A stretch of DNA of 64,000 nucleotides from Pirellulaceae bacterium (GTDB taxonomy: Bacteria; Planctomycetota; Planctomycetia; Pirellulales; Pirellulaceae): contig JAHBXS010000001.1 of the NCBI GenBank assembly GCA_019636375.1, positions 1 to 64,000 of the forward strand, in the 5' to 3' direction. The notes under the pieces were generated by a model that was not told the DNA's origin, searched no databases, and was given only the letters and a program-made list of their open reading frames with translations. Position numbers and translations under genes: made by a program. This document shows, one piece after another, positions 1 to 7,197 of this stretch (position 1 is the first letter of the stretch; each line of letters opens with the position of its first letter).

Positions 1-127
1 GTCAGAACGCCCCGCCCCGGAGGGCCTGCGGAGGATATGGAGACTCTCATTCCCCACAAGGAAAAAATCTGCCACTTGTTCCGCCGAAAAAAGTATGCAC
101 TACTTGACTTCAAGGGCCATAGAGATG

Positions 128-427
128 TTATCCGAGCTCTTCGTGTTTTGGCAGGGACTGGCGGCTCCCGTGAATCACAGTGAGTATCCGGATCTCGTGG
201 TTCTCCACGCGGTAGATAATTCGAAACGAGTAGATGAACAGTTCTCGAATATCGGGGCGACTGTATTCTGGAACTATCGATCCAGATTCCGGAAAACGCT
301 CAAGCTGAAAAGGTCGTGCGAGTATCCGTTCATAAACCGATTCAGCGTACGTAAGCGATTGATCGGCAATATAGTCGAATATTCCAAGAGCATCCTTGGA
401 AGCGCGTTCCGTCCAGCGAATTCTCAA
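128..427 (-). CDS. RelE/ParE-family toxin
   Basis: A 99-residue protein of the RelE/ParE toxin superfamily. It has the typical start (IRWTERASKDALGIFDYIAD), a central LERFPESGSIVPEY segment and the C-terminal strands RELFIYSFRIIYRVENHEIRILTVIH seen in ParE-like toxins, which poison gyrase or act as ribosome-dependent RNases. Its start overlaps the antitoxin stop by 4 nt (ATGA), so the pair is translationally coupled, with the antitoxin first. The TAA stop sits inside a GGATAAC string (127-133), as happens in neighbouring integron cassettes, but no matching attC partner was found. Which target it poisons cannot be read from sequence. Confidence 0.85.
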   Translation of the reverse strand: MRIRWTERASKDALGIFDYIADQSLTYAESVYERILARPFQLERFPESGSIVPEYSRPDIRELFIYSFRIIYRVENHEIRILTVIHGSRQSLPKHEELG

Positions 428-642
428 GTTGTCCCTCGACCGCGTTGAGCCTTGTGGTCCATAAGGCGTCGGCGCATCTCGTCAGTATCGATGAGTCGCC
501 CAGCAGCTTCGTCCTCCAAGCCGGCCGCGATTTGCTGCCGTACATAAAGGTGATATTGGACGTCTTCCCAGGTAGCATCGTCGGGAAGAGAATCCAGAAC
601 CGCCTTTGCAGCGGCTTTTGCGGGTTCGGTGGCAAATGACAT
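424..642 (-). CDS. antitoxin partner of the RelE/ParE toxin
   Basis: A 72-residue, acidic, helical protein (MSFATEPAKAAAKAVLDSLPDD... to MDHKAQRGRGTT) immediately upstream of and overlapping the toxin gene. The ATG at 642 is chosen because AAGGAG lies 8 nt before it; longer in-frame starts have no ribosome site. DDATWEDVQYHLYVRQQIAAGLEDEAAGRLIDTDEMRRRLM resembles small addiction-module antitoxins that wrap a ParE/RelE toxin. A short inverted repeat (GCCCCA...TGGGGC) lies upstream in the probable promoter and could be an operator. The assignment rests mainly on gene order and size. Confidence 0.75.
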   Translation of the reverse strand: MSFATEPAKAAAKAVLDSLPDDATWEDVQYHLYVRQQIAAGLEDEAAGRLIDTDEMRRRLMDHKAQRGRGTT

Positions 643-732
643 AGAGTGTACTCCTTGCTTCATTTTACCAGCCGCCCCACGCTTCGTCCAATGGGGCACA
701 ACAAGTCGACAGTGGATCTTGTCCGAGTCGCA

Positions 733-820
733 GTTGATCGCGGTAACCCGGCGGCGGCCAAGAACCTTTGATTTCAGAGTCCGCCCGATCCGCCGCTCGG
801 GTTGACCGCCTTGTTCGGCC
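733..820 (-). other. attC4 site, R' half degenerate
   Basis: On the minus strand the site begins GGCCGAACAAGGCGGT and continues to ACCGCGATCAACTG. The arms GCGGTCAACCCGAGCGGCGG and CCGCCGCCGGGTTACCGC pair with two unpaired (extrahelical) bases, as expected of a folded attC bottom strand. The R' core expected to be GTT reads AAC (+ strand GTT at 733-735), so this end may be unable to recombine. It terminates the cassette holding the HELTH protein gene. Confidence 0.7.
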
Positions 821-904
821 TGCTTGGGCACTACCATAATTCCGCCCGAATCGGAGCCGGCTCAGAGTGGCTGAGCCGGTGGTTGCGGGCCGTCGCTTCG
901 CACA

Positions 905-2575
905 TTACGTGCGCCTCGCCCGGATGTTGTCCCGGATGTACACGAAGTACGGGTCGGCCTCGCTCATACGTGGACGATTCGCCTCGGGCACCGTTGGCAC
1001 CGGCGTGCCAGCGTACCAGTGGGCCACTATGGACGCCTGCGCCTCTAGGTTGAACTCTGACCACAGCGGGCCGGGCGGGCCGTAGCCGTACACGCTCCCT
1101 CCCGTCTCGTTGCGGACTTGGTTGACGAACCCTGCGCACACCGTTCCGGGCAAGAACGACCGATGGTGCACCTGCCAGACATGGGTCAACTCGTGAATGA
1201 ACGTGACCTCGGCGGCGAACGCCCGCTTGCGGGCTTCGTCGTCCGGTAACGCGGAGTACGCCAAGGTGCCAGACCAGACTATCGGCGCGACCGAGCCCAG
1301 GTTGACGTAGATGTTGCTGTCCGCGAATGGGGTGACGAACGCCCGCCCACCGATGCCAGTCAAGTTGGTGATTCGGATTTTGTCAGCCGGCGGCAGGCTG
1401 CCGGCGAACACCCTGGCGTTGGCCGTGTCGTACTCCTCCGTGGAGATTGGCCTGTCGTCGATCATGCCATCCACCACAGCCCCGACCGCCACCCCGCCTA
1501 CCGTGGCCAGCACAAGCCCGGAACCGGTGGCCAGCAGCACGTATCCGGCCACGACGCGGGCCTGGTCCGCCAACCCCAAGTCGGACAGAAACTGACCCAG
1601 CCCGGACCCGACCCAGAACATCGTTCCGACGGCCAGCCCGGTGGTTCCGGCCGCCACGTCTGCCACCACCCTGGCTACGTCCTGCACGACCCCGACCGCG
1701 CTGCCGAGTATTCCGTCATTCTCGTAGGCCAGGGTCAACCAGAGCCGGCCATTCACTAGGTCGTCCCATGGGATGACCGCGGTCGGGAAAGTGCCCGTCT
1801 CGATCCGGCTGGCGTCCCGCCGGGGACCGCCGTCGATCGGCCAAAGGTCGTCTAACGTGCCCTCCACGTCGCCCGCGAATCGGGCCACAAAGTGGACCCC
1901 GCCGCAGGTGACAAACCGGGCCGTGACCAGGAATGTGTACCCGATGGCCCCGCTGTCGTGTACGTCGAACCGGAACTCCGTGCGCCCATCGGCCCAAAAG
2001 GTCGCGCGAACCCTTCCCCCCAGGGCAACCCCGGCAGGGGTGAGGATCGGCTCCTGCTTGAACGTAGTGAGGACGGCCGGCGGGGTATTCGCAGCGACGC
2101 ATGCCTCCAATCTCTCCTCGGCCGCGTTCAGTTCTGCCCGCAGTCGCGCGATCTCGGGCCGCGATCTACTTGGCGGTGGGCCAGGCCGAGGCGTCGGTCC
2201 ACGGGGTTCGCCCGGCTCCGGCTGCCTCCGGTCAACAGTGGTCAAGTCGGCGTACTGTTTCCGAAGCCGATTGGCCTCCTCGTACAGGGCATCGCACGGT
2301 CCGCCTGTCGCGACTGGCACCGGATCGACCACAGGCGGCGGAACTGGAATCTGGCCGGCCACGCAGGCGTCCAGTCGAGCTTGGGCCGCACGCAATTCGG
2401 CCGCCAGCCTCGTGTACTCCGGATTGGGTCGGGGCGGCGATGGGCGTGGGCGAGGTCCGCGACGAGGGCCGTCTTCGTCGGGCTCGGCCTGCGGGACGAT
2501 AAGCGGACTGGTTACCGAGAGTTGCCGATCAAGTTCGGCGACTTCCGCGCGAATGGGATCACAAGGATCAGGCAT
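905..2575 (-). CDS. HELTH-motif metalloprotease-like protein with duplicated N-terminal module (integron cassette 4)
   Basis: A 556-residue protein of unknown function, the only gene of cassette 4. Residues 1-165 contain two copies of a module: a Cys-starting helical segment, a Pro/Arg-rich linker, then a helix ending RLDACVA or RLEACVA. The middle region has hydrophobic Gly/Ala/Val-rich stretches (about 290-375) that could be membrane-inserting. At about 460-470 there is FIHELTHVWQVHH, a zinc-peptidase HExxH motif of the kind found in DUF4157-like peptidase domains, some linked to injection systems. No signal peptide is visible. ATG at 2575 has GAGG 8 nt upstream. The gene is visibly richer in GC than its neighbours, so foreign origin is likely. 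Peptidase or toxin activity is inferred only from the motif. Confidence 0.7.
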   Translation of the reverse strand: MPDPCDPIRAEVAELDRQLSVTSPLIVPQAEPDEDGPRRGPRPRPSPPRPNPEYTRLAAELRAAQARLDACVAGQIPVPPPVVDPVPVATGGPCDALYEEANRLRKQYADLTTVDRRQPEPGEPRGPTPRPGPPPSRSRPEIARLRAELNAAEERLEACVAANTPPAVLTTFKQEPILTPAGVALGGRVRATFWADGRTEFRFDVHDSGAIGYTFLVTARFVTCGGVHFVARFAGDVEGTLDDLWPIDGGPRRDASRIETGTFPTAVIPWDDLVNGRLWLTLAYENDGILGSAVGVVQDVARVVADVAAGTTGLAVGTMFWVGSGLGQFLSDLGLADQARVVAGYVLLATGSGLVLATVGGVAVGAVVDGMIDDRPISTEEYDTANARVFAGSLPPADKIRITNLTGIGGRAFVTPFADSNIYVNLGSVAPIVWSGTLAYSALPDDEARKRAFAAEVTFIHELTHVWQVHHRSFLPGTVCAGFVNQVRNETGGSVYGYGPPGPLWSEFNLEAQASIVAHWYAGTPVPTVPEANRPRMSEADPYFVYIRDNIRARRT

Positions 2576-2591
2576 TGATTTTCCTCAGTTG

Positions 2592-2682
2592 GCCGAACGT
2601 CCGCGGTAACCCAGTCGGCGCGTTTGATGTTGATGTAATGAACGACGCTATTGGCGACTTGGGTTCACCGCTTGGTTATCCC
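2592..2682 (-). other. attC3 site
   Basis: On the minus strand the site runs from GGGATAACCAAGCG to GGACGTTCGGCC. Arms GCGGTGAACCCAAGTCGCC and CGCCGACTGGGTTACCGC pair with extrahelical bases. The TAA stop of the upstream gene (2676-2678) lies inside the R'' box GGGATAAC. The site closes cassette 3 and starts cassette 4. Confidence 0.82.
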
Positions 2683-3191
2683 ATCTTTACGACTAGTTTC
2701 GGGAGATACATTGTAATTGGGCTCTCTTCCTGGTTCTTGTTTCCAGAAAGGAGAGCTTTAACATGCTCGCGAAGCTCAGCCCTCGCAGCTTCCATTCGGT
2801 CCATGATTGTGTACGGGTCGGACGTGTCGATGATTATCGTGCGCCCTTGCTGAACGTCAAACGGAATTTTGTCGCCCTTGCGAATCAATTGAATTGACGG
2901 AAGCTTGAACGCATGTCGCACACCGAGTTCATAGTGAGCATTTTGATTCTTGAAAGACATATCCGTGATGCAAAGGTTGCAGTACGCGATATGTTCAACG
3001 ACCTGTTTAGTTATATGCCCAGGCTTTGAGATCTTGTCAGCGCGAATGGGGTTTAGCCCATGCTCTTTCAAGACGGGTTCAATCAGGTGTTTCAACATTG
3101 TATCAGCGTGTTTTCGTTCATCAGATCCTTCGTCGCCGATGGGCGTAATGATAAAACACGATTTGGCGTAATCAGTCGAGTCATCGCCCAT
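2676..3191 (-). pseudogene. 3' part of an IS-split gene: nucleoside-deoxyribosyltransferase/TIR-like domain
   Basis: Open 171-residue segment carrying a Rossmann-like domain: CFIITPIGDEGSDERKHAD at the start, then CITDMSFKNQNAHYELGVRHA and IPFD. The D-x-S...N-x-N...YELG pattern is typical of nucleoside 2-deoxyribosyltransferase-like and related TIR-like domains, several of which act as NAD- or nucleotide-cleaving effectors in phage defence. The frame runs upstream through A-P-L to the IS boundary at 3201. Joining it to 5032-4431 across the IS, keeping one copy of the 10-bp duplication, gives one 375-residue reading frame. The internal ATG at 3191 is therefore probably not the native start. 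The native stop is inside attC3. Confidence 0.8.
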
Positions 3192-3211
3192 CAGAGGAGC
3201 CGTTGGTTCGT

Positions 3212-4430
3212 CAGGGTGAGCGCACTATTTTTCCATGGAAATACCGAGAACTTTGAAGAGGTAGTGTTCATCCCAAGCACATCTTAGTCTTCGAGTTCGT
3301 ACGCTTTCCTTGTCACCTTTATAGTTTTTCAGAAGAGTCAAAGCCATACGCCGCATTGAAGAGGAGTTGATAGCGCCTGTTCCGTTGATTCGACATTGGT
3401 CTTCATTGAAAATCACATCCAGACGCCAGTGTAGCGAGTTTTCAATACTCCAGTGGGCTCGGCAGCCTTTGGCGAATTTGTCGATGTCCATGGAAAAGCT
3501 CAGCAAATAGTATCGTACTTCGTAGGATTCTTTTCCATCACGAGTCACATTGTTGACCGCCACGCCAATGGTCTTCAAGCCTGGCCACTGATGCTTTTGC
3601 TGCAATTCCTTCGAAACTGGGAACTGGTACCAGGTTCGATGCTCGACTCGCCCATGACCGGTCTCTGTTTTTTCGAGGCATTGAACACCTTCCATCGTGC
3701 CGAGAATCTCTTCTGCCAAGTCGCTAACGTCGGCTTCTAAAGTCCCCTGATTCCCTTTGAGTCCCAAAATATAGTCGCCCCCCTCTGAAACAATCTGGGA
3801 TGCGATTTCTCGCTGACAACCCATCGCGTCAATCGTCACAATGGCCCCTTCCAATTCGAGCAATGACAACAACTTCGGAATCGCCGTGATCTCATTACTC
3901 TTCTCGTCGACTGCTTCTTGCCCAAGCACCATTTGATTCTCCGCTGCCCAGGCGGTGACCATGTGTAGGGCTTTGACCCCGTTTTTGTGGTCGTGCGAAC
4001 GACGTGCTGTTTTACCATCAATGTTGATGATCGAATGTTCAGTTTCTGGTGCAATTGCCCGCACCCAAGACAAAAAGCAAGCGGTCAATTGTTCGGGCTT
4101 GATCGCTGAAAATACGCGGCGAAACGTGTCGTCAGAAGGGACTCCACTCTTCAGCTTGAGAAACTTCTTGAATAAGTGCTTACGGGCTACACCATAGTTA
4201 TGCATGTCTTTCCAGCCTTCGGCTCCCGATAGCATCGCACAAACACCCAAGACCAAAATATCTATCAAAAGATGACGGCGATTGGATGTTTCGATTCGAG
4301 GATCAGTGATCGATTCAAAGTGACGAGCAATCTCAAGTTTCGGCATAATGGCATCTCCAAATAGGAAACAAATACCATTTTTTCGACTTGCCTGAATACC
4401 CCAATTTCGCTAAATAGTGCGCTCACCCTG
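3212..4430 (-). mobile_element. ISAs1-family insertion sequence, complete (1219 bp)
   Basis: The element has perfect 19-bp inverted ends (CAGGGTGAGCGCACTATTT at 3212-3230, complement at 4412-4430). It is bounded by a 10-bp target duplication, GTTGGTTCGT, at 3202-3211 and 4431-4440. It carries one intact transposase gene. Identical ends and exact duplication suggest a recent insertion. It lies within cassette 3 of the integron and splits that cassette's gene in frame. Confidence 0.95.
3225..4346 (-). CDS. ISAs1-family transposase
   Basis: A 373-residue DDE transposase, full length for the ISAs1 family. Visible landmarks: the N-terminal DPRIETSNRRHLLIDIL segment, VPSDDTFRRVF, the first catalytic Asp in SIINIDGKTARRS, the second in AIVTIDAMGCQREIA, LKGNQG, and the C-terminal HWSIENSLHWRLDVIFNED box with the third acidic residue. 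ATG at 4346 is the first codon after the right terminal repeat region. No frameshift or internal stop is present, so the copy is probably active. Confidence 0.97.
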   Translation of the reverse strand: MPKLEIARHFESITDPRIETSNRRHLLIDILVLGVCAMLSGAEGWKDMHNYGVARKHLFKKFLKLKSGVPSDDTFRRVFSAIKPEQLTACFLSWVRAIAPETEHSIINIDGKTARRSHDHKNGVKALHMVTAWAAENQMVLGQEAVDEKSNEITAIPKLLSLLELEGAIVTIDAMGCQREIASQIVSEGGDYILGLKGNQGTLEADVSDLAEEILGTMEGVQCLEKTETGHGRVEHRTWYQFPVSKELQQKHQWPGLKTIGVAVNNVTRDGKESYEVRYYLLSFSMDIDKFAKGCRAHWSIENSLHWRLDVIFNEDQCRINGTGAINSSSMRRMALTLLKNYKGDKESVRTRRLRCAWDEHYLFKVLGISMEK

Positions 4431-5032
4431 GTTGGTTCGTCCTTCTGTTCGCCCGGTGGCAATTCTGCAGTTCCAATTCCAACGGCAGCGTTACCAGATC
4501 GCAAGCGAAATTTGCCATCCGGCAAGTCTTCGAGCAGACCTGCAAATTTGGCGTTTTGAAGTATAAGTTGAATGCATTCGTCTAGTCGTGCGTTTGGGAT
4601 AGAGTATTTCTGCTCAAGAACGTTCCGAAAGATCTCGCCAGATGGTAGTTGTGAGCTTGCATAGTCCGAATAGAAACGAGCAAGTATAGCGGGCTTGCCA
4701 ATCGCGAGTATTTTTCCTTCTCTGTCTTCATTATCAAATGTAGGTGCAAGAATCTTCCGACCAATCTCGGTAAGTCGAAACTGTGAGTTGTCCGTCTTCT
4801 CAATGATCCCATAAGAGGTTGCGGCCCAAAGGAAATATTGGTTGTTAGGATTAGTTGGAGAGAACCCAAGAGATTTTGCAATGTCATCCCAAGTTGCAAG
4901 GGAACCAGCGTAGTCGTTTTTTATAACCTGTGCGACTCTGAGTGCATCCTCTAATGTCTTGCGTGGCAGATCTTCGGAGGCAATTTTCCTCTTAGGCTTA
5001 GGTTCATTTTGAATCGCACGTTTTTTCGCCAT
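4265..5032 (-). pseudogene. 5' part of an IS-split gene: winged-helix-like domain (integron cassette 3)
   Basis: Native codons run from ATG at 5032 to the IS boundary (about 201 residues); the remaining frame to 4265 is read from IS DNA. The start is ATG rather than the TTG two codons earlier. A Lys/Arg-rich tail is followed by a winged-helix-like unit (TLEDALRVAQVIKNDYAG... SLGFSPTNPNNQYFLWAATSYGIIE... FRLTEIGRKIL). A second helical unit follows (ARFYSDYASSQLPSGEIFRNVL... RLDECIQLILQNAKFAGLLEDL), reminiscent of DUF5343-type N-terminal regions. Restored, the protein would be a sensor or adaptor domain fused to the NDT/TIR-like domain encoded at 2676-3201. The leader starts with TTATCCC, the cassette border. 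Confidence 0.8.
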
Positions 5033-5069
5033 TGTCAAAATCTCGTTGGTAACTCAAGTAGCAGATATG

Positions 5070-5173
5070 GGATAACGCTGGCGATCAGCGGGCGAAAATG
5101 GCGCGTGTGATCGTGATATTGGGAGAAAAATCGGAACGCCATTTTCGCTCCGTCTGCATCGCTTTGTTATCCG
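5070..5173 (-). other. attC2 site
   Basis: On the minus strand the site runs from CCGGATAACAAAGCGATGC to CGCCAGCGTTATCC. The outer arms GGATAAC and GTTATCC pair. The inner arms GCGATGCAGACGGAGCG and CGCCCGCTGATCGC pair with extrahelical bases, and AAAATGGCG pairs with CGCCATTTT at the tip. The stop codon of the HEPN gene (5167-5169) is inside the R'' box. Confidence 0.9.
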
Positions 5174-5742
5174 GTCTGTCGAATCCAGTCTCGGATATTC
5201 ATTCCAATTCGTTCAATGTCCTCGTTGGCTAGCGTGCCGCTATGCATGATAATGTTTCGGGACTTTTCAAGAGTATTTAATACACCCTTTGCCCACTCCA
5301 TATTTCCAACGACGTCTTCGAAGACCGACCAATTGGTCACGATGATGGATGATAAGTCCCCGAAGTCACAGTAGTTGATTGGGTCAGTTCCTCGAGCCCC
5401 GTGCCAACGAAATTTCGCGTCCTCTTCCATCCGAGATTTTGCCATCTTTTGAATTCTCTCAGGCACCTTTGACCACCAGTCATTTGGAAAGGCTTCTGTC
5501 ATCGCCTTGGTCACGAGTGATCGCACCATGTTTTCAAACGCATGGATTGCAGTGTAAACGTAGGACATTCGTTTCGCAGTTGATAGTCGATCATTGTCCA
5601 ATAAATCGTAGGAAAGTGATCGCTCAAGCCGCAATGAATCCTCGGTGCCAAAGTGAGATTTGGACTTGCGACCGCAACCATCAAGCGATTCGTCCGTCAG
5701 AATTCCCTTGTATACAAAGCTGTATAGTTGATCGTCGATCAT
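5167..5742 (-). CDS. Swt1-family HEPN domain protein (integron cassette 2)
   Basis: A 191-residue HEPN protein of the Swt1 type. HEPN domains are all-helical and many are metal-independent RNases in toxin-antitoxin and phage-defence systems. The conserved R-x4-6-H signature is present as SRNIIMHSG (Arg162, His167), preceded by DFGDLSSIIVTNWSVFEDVVGNMEWAKGVLNTLEK, typical of the Swt1 HEPN family. The ATG overlaps the stop of the DUF5343 gene by 4 nt (5739-5742), so both are co-translated. The TAA is embedded in attC2. RNase activity is inferred from the motif. The companion gene could be an antitoxin or sensor. Confidence 0.85.
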   Translation of the reverse strand: MIDDQLYSFVYKGILTDESLDGCGRKSKSHFGTEDSLRLERSLSYDLLDNDRLSTAKRMSYVYTAIHAFENMVRSLVTKAMTEAFPNDWWSKVPERIQKMAKSRMEEDAKFRWHGARGTDPINYCDFGDLSSIIVTNWSVFEDVVGNMEWAKGVLNTLEKSRNIIMHSGTLANEDIERIGMNIRDWIRQTG

Positions 5743-6383
5743 CCGAGGTGCTCTCGTAGGCTCTTGAAGATGGCATCAAAGACTGCTTGATCTCGCGTCT
5801 CCGGCAGGACAATGTTGATGTGATACTCAAGTGCGCGGACCGATAGCCGATCGAAGCCTTCATTGTGTTGGAACTTCTTGGGTGGCAGGTCCTTTTTGCC
5901 GGTTTCGTCACCAATGGACTTATCTGGTATTTCGCGTTTGGGAGTAGAAATAGAAGGAGACGAGAAATCAGCGTATTCGCAAAGCGCGCTGAACGTCTTA
6001 CTGATATTGGAAATTACAAGGTCCGTCTTTTTACCCGCGTACAAAGTGCGAAGCTTATTCTTCACGTCGGCAACCGATAGTTCGTTAGCTTTTGTGTTTA
6101 CCGCAAACAAATCAGCGTATGCGTCGCGGATTCCATCCGCAACGATCTGCTTCGAGCGAGAGCGATCCAAGAACGAGAAATATCGTTCAGTCGGCGCTCC
6201 GTCAGCGTCAAGAAACCCAAGCTCTTTCAAAATTCCAACGAAGAGGCGATCGTTAGCGCTATCGAATCCGAGTTGTTCGAGGAACTTCGCCGAGAATCGC
6301 TCTGGGGGTTGCGCGTCGAGCATCGCGTCGAAGTATGCCGGAATACCGCCGATCTTCAGTGTGTATGCGTCAGGTAGTGCCAT
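5739..6383 (-). CDS. DUF5343-family protein (integron cassette 2)
   Basis: A 214-residue protein matching the DUF5343 pattern: an N-terminal IPAYFDAMLDAQPPERFSAKFLEQLGF, then RLFVGILKELGFLDADGAPTERYFSFLDRSRSKQIVADGIRDAYADLF. The C-terminal half has a Pro/Lys-rich linker (about 140-170) and a strand-helix unit, SVRALEYHINIVLPETRDQAVFDAIFKSLREHL. The function of the family is unknown, but it is often found with DNA- or RNA-acting effectors in accessory islands. Here it precedes and overlaps a HEPN gene, and the two fill one integron cassette. It starts 16 nt after the cassette border, so cassette-proximal transcription would serve both. Confidence 0.8.
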   Translation of the reverse strand: MALPDAYTLKIGGIPAYFDAMLDAQPPERFSAKFLEQLGFDSANDRLFVGILKELGFLDADGAPTERYFSFLDRSRSKQIVADGIRDAYADLFAVNTKANELSVADVKNKLRTLYAGKKTDLVISNISKTFSALCEYADFSSPSISTPKREIPDKSIGDETGKKDLPPKKFQHNEGFDRLSVRALEYHINIVLPETRDQAVFDAIFKSLREHLG

Positions 6384-6393
6384 AGGGTATTTC

Positions 6394-6484
6394 GGATAAC
6401 GATAAGGATCACCGAGTCGCCGCGAGTGATTTTCAATCAGAAGGATGCAAGTCGGCGACTTCGGTGCATCCGTTTGTTATGCCC
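6394..6484 (-). other. attC1 site
   Basis: On the minus strand it runs from GGGCATAACAAACGGATGC to CTTATCGTTATCC. The arms GGATGCACCGAAGTCGCCG and CGGCGACTCGGTGATCC are complementary except for two extra bases on one arm, exactly the extrahelical-base pattern of attC sites. The R'' box complements the first bases of cassette 1 (TTATGCCC at 7000-6993). Confidence 0.92.
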
Positions 6485-6509
6485 TATTTTGGGCGAATTG
6501 AGGTAAGTT

Positions 6510-6722
6510 ATGGGTCAGATAGGACAGACAGCAGTGGATGGATATCCATTGTGGTATTACGGAGTGGACAAGCCGGAAGATTTGAAGGCATACGCCATTC
6601 ATAAAGATCACAGAGGAAGATATGTTGTAAAAAAATTTAGCAGCATCCAAAGTGCGTGGGAGCATCTCGACCTCTATGGTTATAAAGACGGCAGAGTTGT
6701 TCCGTGCCCAGAACAAAATTAA
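6510..6722 (+). CDS. small hypothetical protein (integron cassette 1, reverse orientation)
   Basis: A 70-residue protein (MGQIGQTAVDGYPLWYYGVDKPEDLKAY... PCPEQN), rich in aromatic residues. I do not recognise the family. The ATG has GAGG 6 nt upstream. It runs against the normal cassette direction and its last 4 nt overlap the end of the opposing gene, so the two transcripts would be complementary at their 3' ends. Its position next to attC1 means it would need its own promoter. Confidence 0.5.
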   Translation: MGQIGQTAVDGYPLWYYGVDKPEDLKAYAIHKDHRGRYVVKKFSSIQSAWEHLDLYGYKDGRVVPCPEQN

Positions 6723-6964
6723 CCCCGACGAGATTTTGCCCATTCAGGGTATTCGTCTGGTTTTTCTCGTAGCAGAATTTGAGCCGCCAATTCTTGGGGG
6801 CATAATTCAGCGGGGCATTGATCTTCGGGGATGTTTTGAGCATTGAAATACTCGCCCAAGAAGTGCATAAGAACATATCGGGTATCTGGATTAGGGTCAC
6901 GAATGGCGTTTATTGTCAAACCAGATCGAATAATAGCTAGAAATTCATCTCGGATTTCAGGCAT
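6719..6964 (-). CDS. small hypothetical protein (integron cassette 1)
   Basis: An 81-residue protein (MPEIRDEFLAIIRSGLTINAIRDPNPDTRYVLMHFLGEYF... WAKSRRG), probably helical, no recognised family. It is the first gene after attI, starting 37 nt inside the cassette, the position expected to be best expressed from an integron promoter. GGAG lies about 12 nt before the ATG. It is convergent with the 70-residue gene, overlapping by 4 nt. Confidence 0.5.
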   Translation of the reverse strand: MPEIRDEFLAIIRSGLTINAIRDPNPDTRYVLMHFLGEYFNAQNIPEDQCPAELCPQELAAQILLREKPDEYPEWAKSRRG

Positions 6965-6992
6965 TAGAAATCAATCTCCAATTCAGGGTTAA

Positions 6993-7190
6993 GGGCATAA
7001 CTTGTTATTATCATCGGCTAGCGCGTGATAAGTTGATAAAACACGGCTAACCCCTTGGCTAGAGTGTAGATAAATTTTAAAACTCAGTCAACAAGTTGGT
7101 TTCGGGAAAAAGCTCGGCTAGCGCGGATAATCCCGTATTGACGCGCTAGCAGCGATGGGCATGACAAAAAGGCAGGAAAGTCGGCAGGGG
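6993..7190. promoter_or_regulatory. attI-like region with repeated integrase-site boxes
   Basis: The crossover core is GGGCATAAC (6993-7001), read GTTATGCCC on the cassette strand. Between it and the integrase gene lie a perfect 12-bp direct repeat, TCGGCTAGCGCG, at 7014-7025 and 7114-7125 (exactly 100 bp apart), the related boxes CGGCTAAC (7044) and TTGGCTAG (7055), and an inverted copy CGCGCTAGC (7142-7150). Repeats near the core are expected of attI sites, where they bind the integrase. Promoters for integrase and cassettes should lie here but were not resolved. Confidence 0.6.
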
Positions 7191-7197
7191 AAACAAA

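Larger units (their letters stand above)
733..7190 (-). mobile_element. chromosomal integron: attI plus four-cassette array
   Basis: The array reads leftward, away from the integrase gene at 7198. Cassette limits, deduced from the G|TT crossover points: C1 6400-7000, C2 5076-6399, C3 2598-5075 (includes an ISAs1 insertion), C4 about 734-2597. In each cassette the first bases are complementary to the R'' box of its own terminal attC: TTATGCCC with GGGCATAAC, TTATCC with GGATAAC, TTATCCC with GGGATAAC, TTCGGCC with GGCCGAAC. This is the signature of cassettes inserted as circles. The left limit is blurred because the last attC has AAC where GTT is expected. Confidence 0.88.

Noticed and set aside
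1-133. Possible attC after the toxin gene (GGATAAC at 127-133)
   Set aside because: No complementary arm or GTT core could be matched within the available sequence and the cassette start does not complement it.
1773-2609. 278-residue plus-strand frame opposite the HELTH gene
   Set aside because: A shadow of the GC-rich gene on the other strand; low-complexity Arg/Gly/Ser composition, no motif, while the minus-strand frame has HExxH and a ribosome site.
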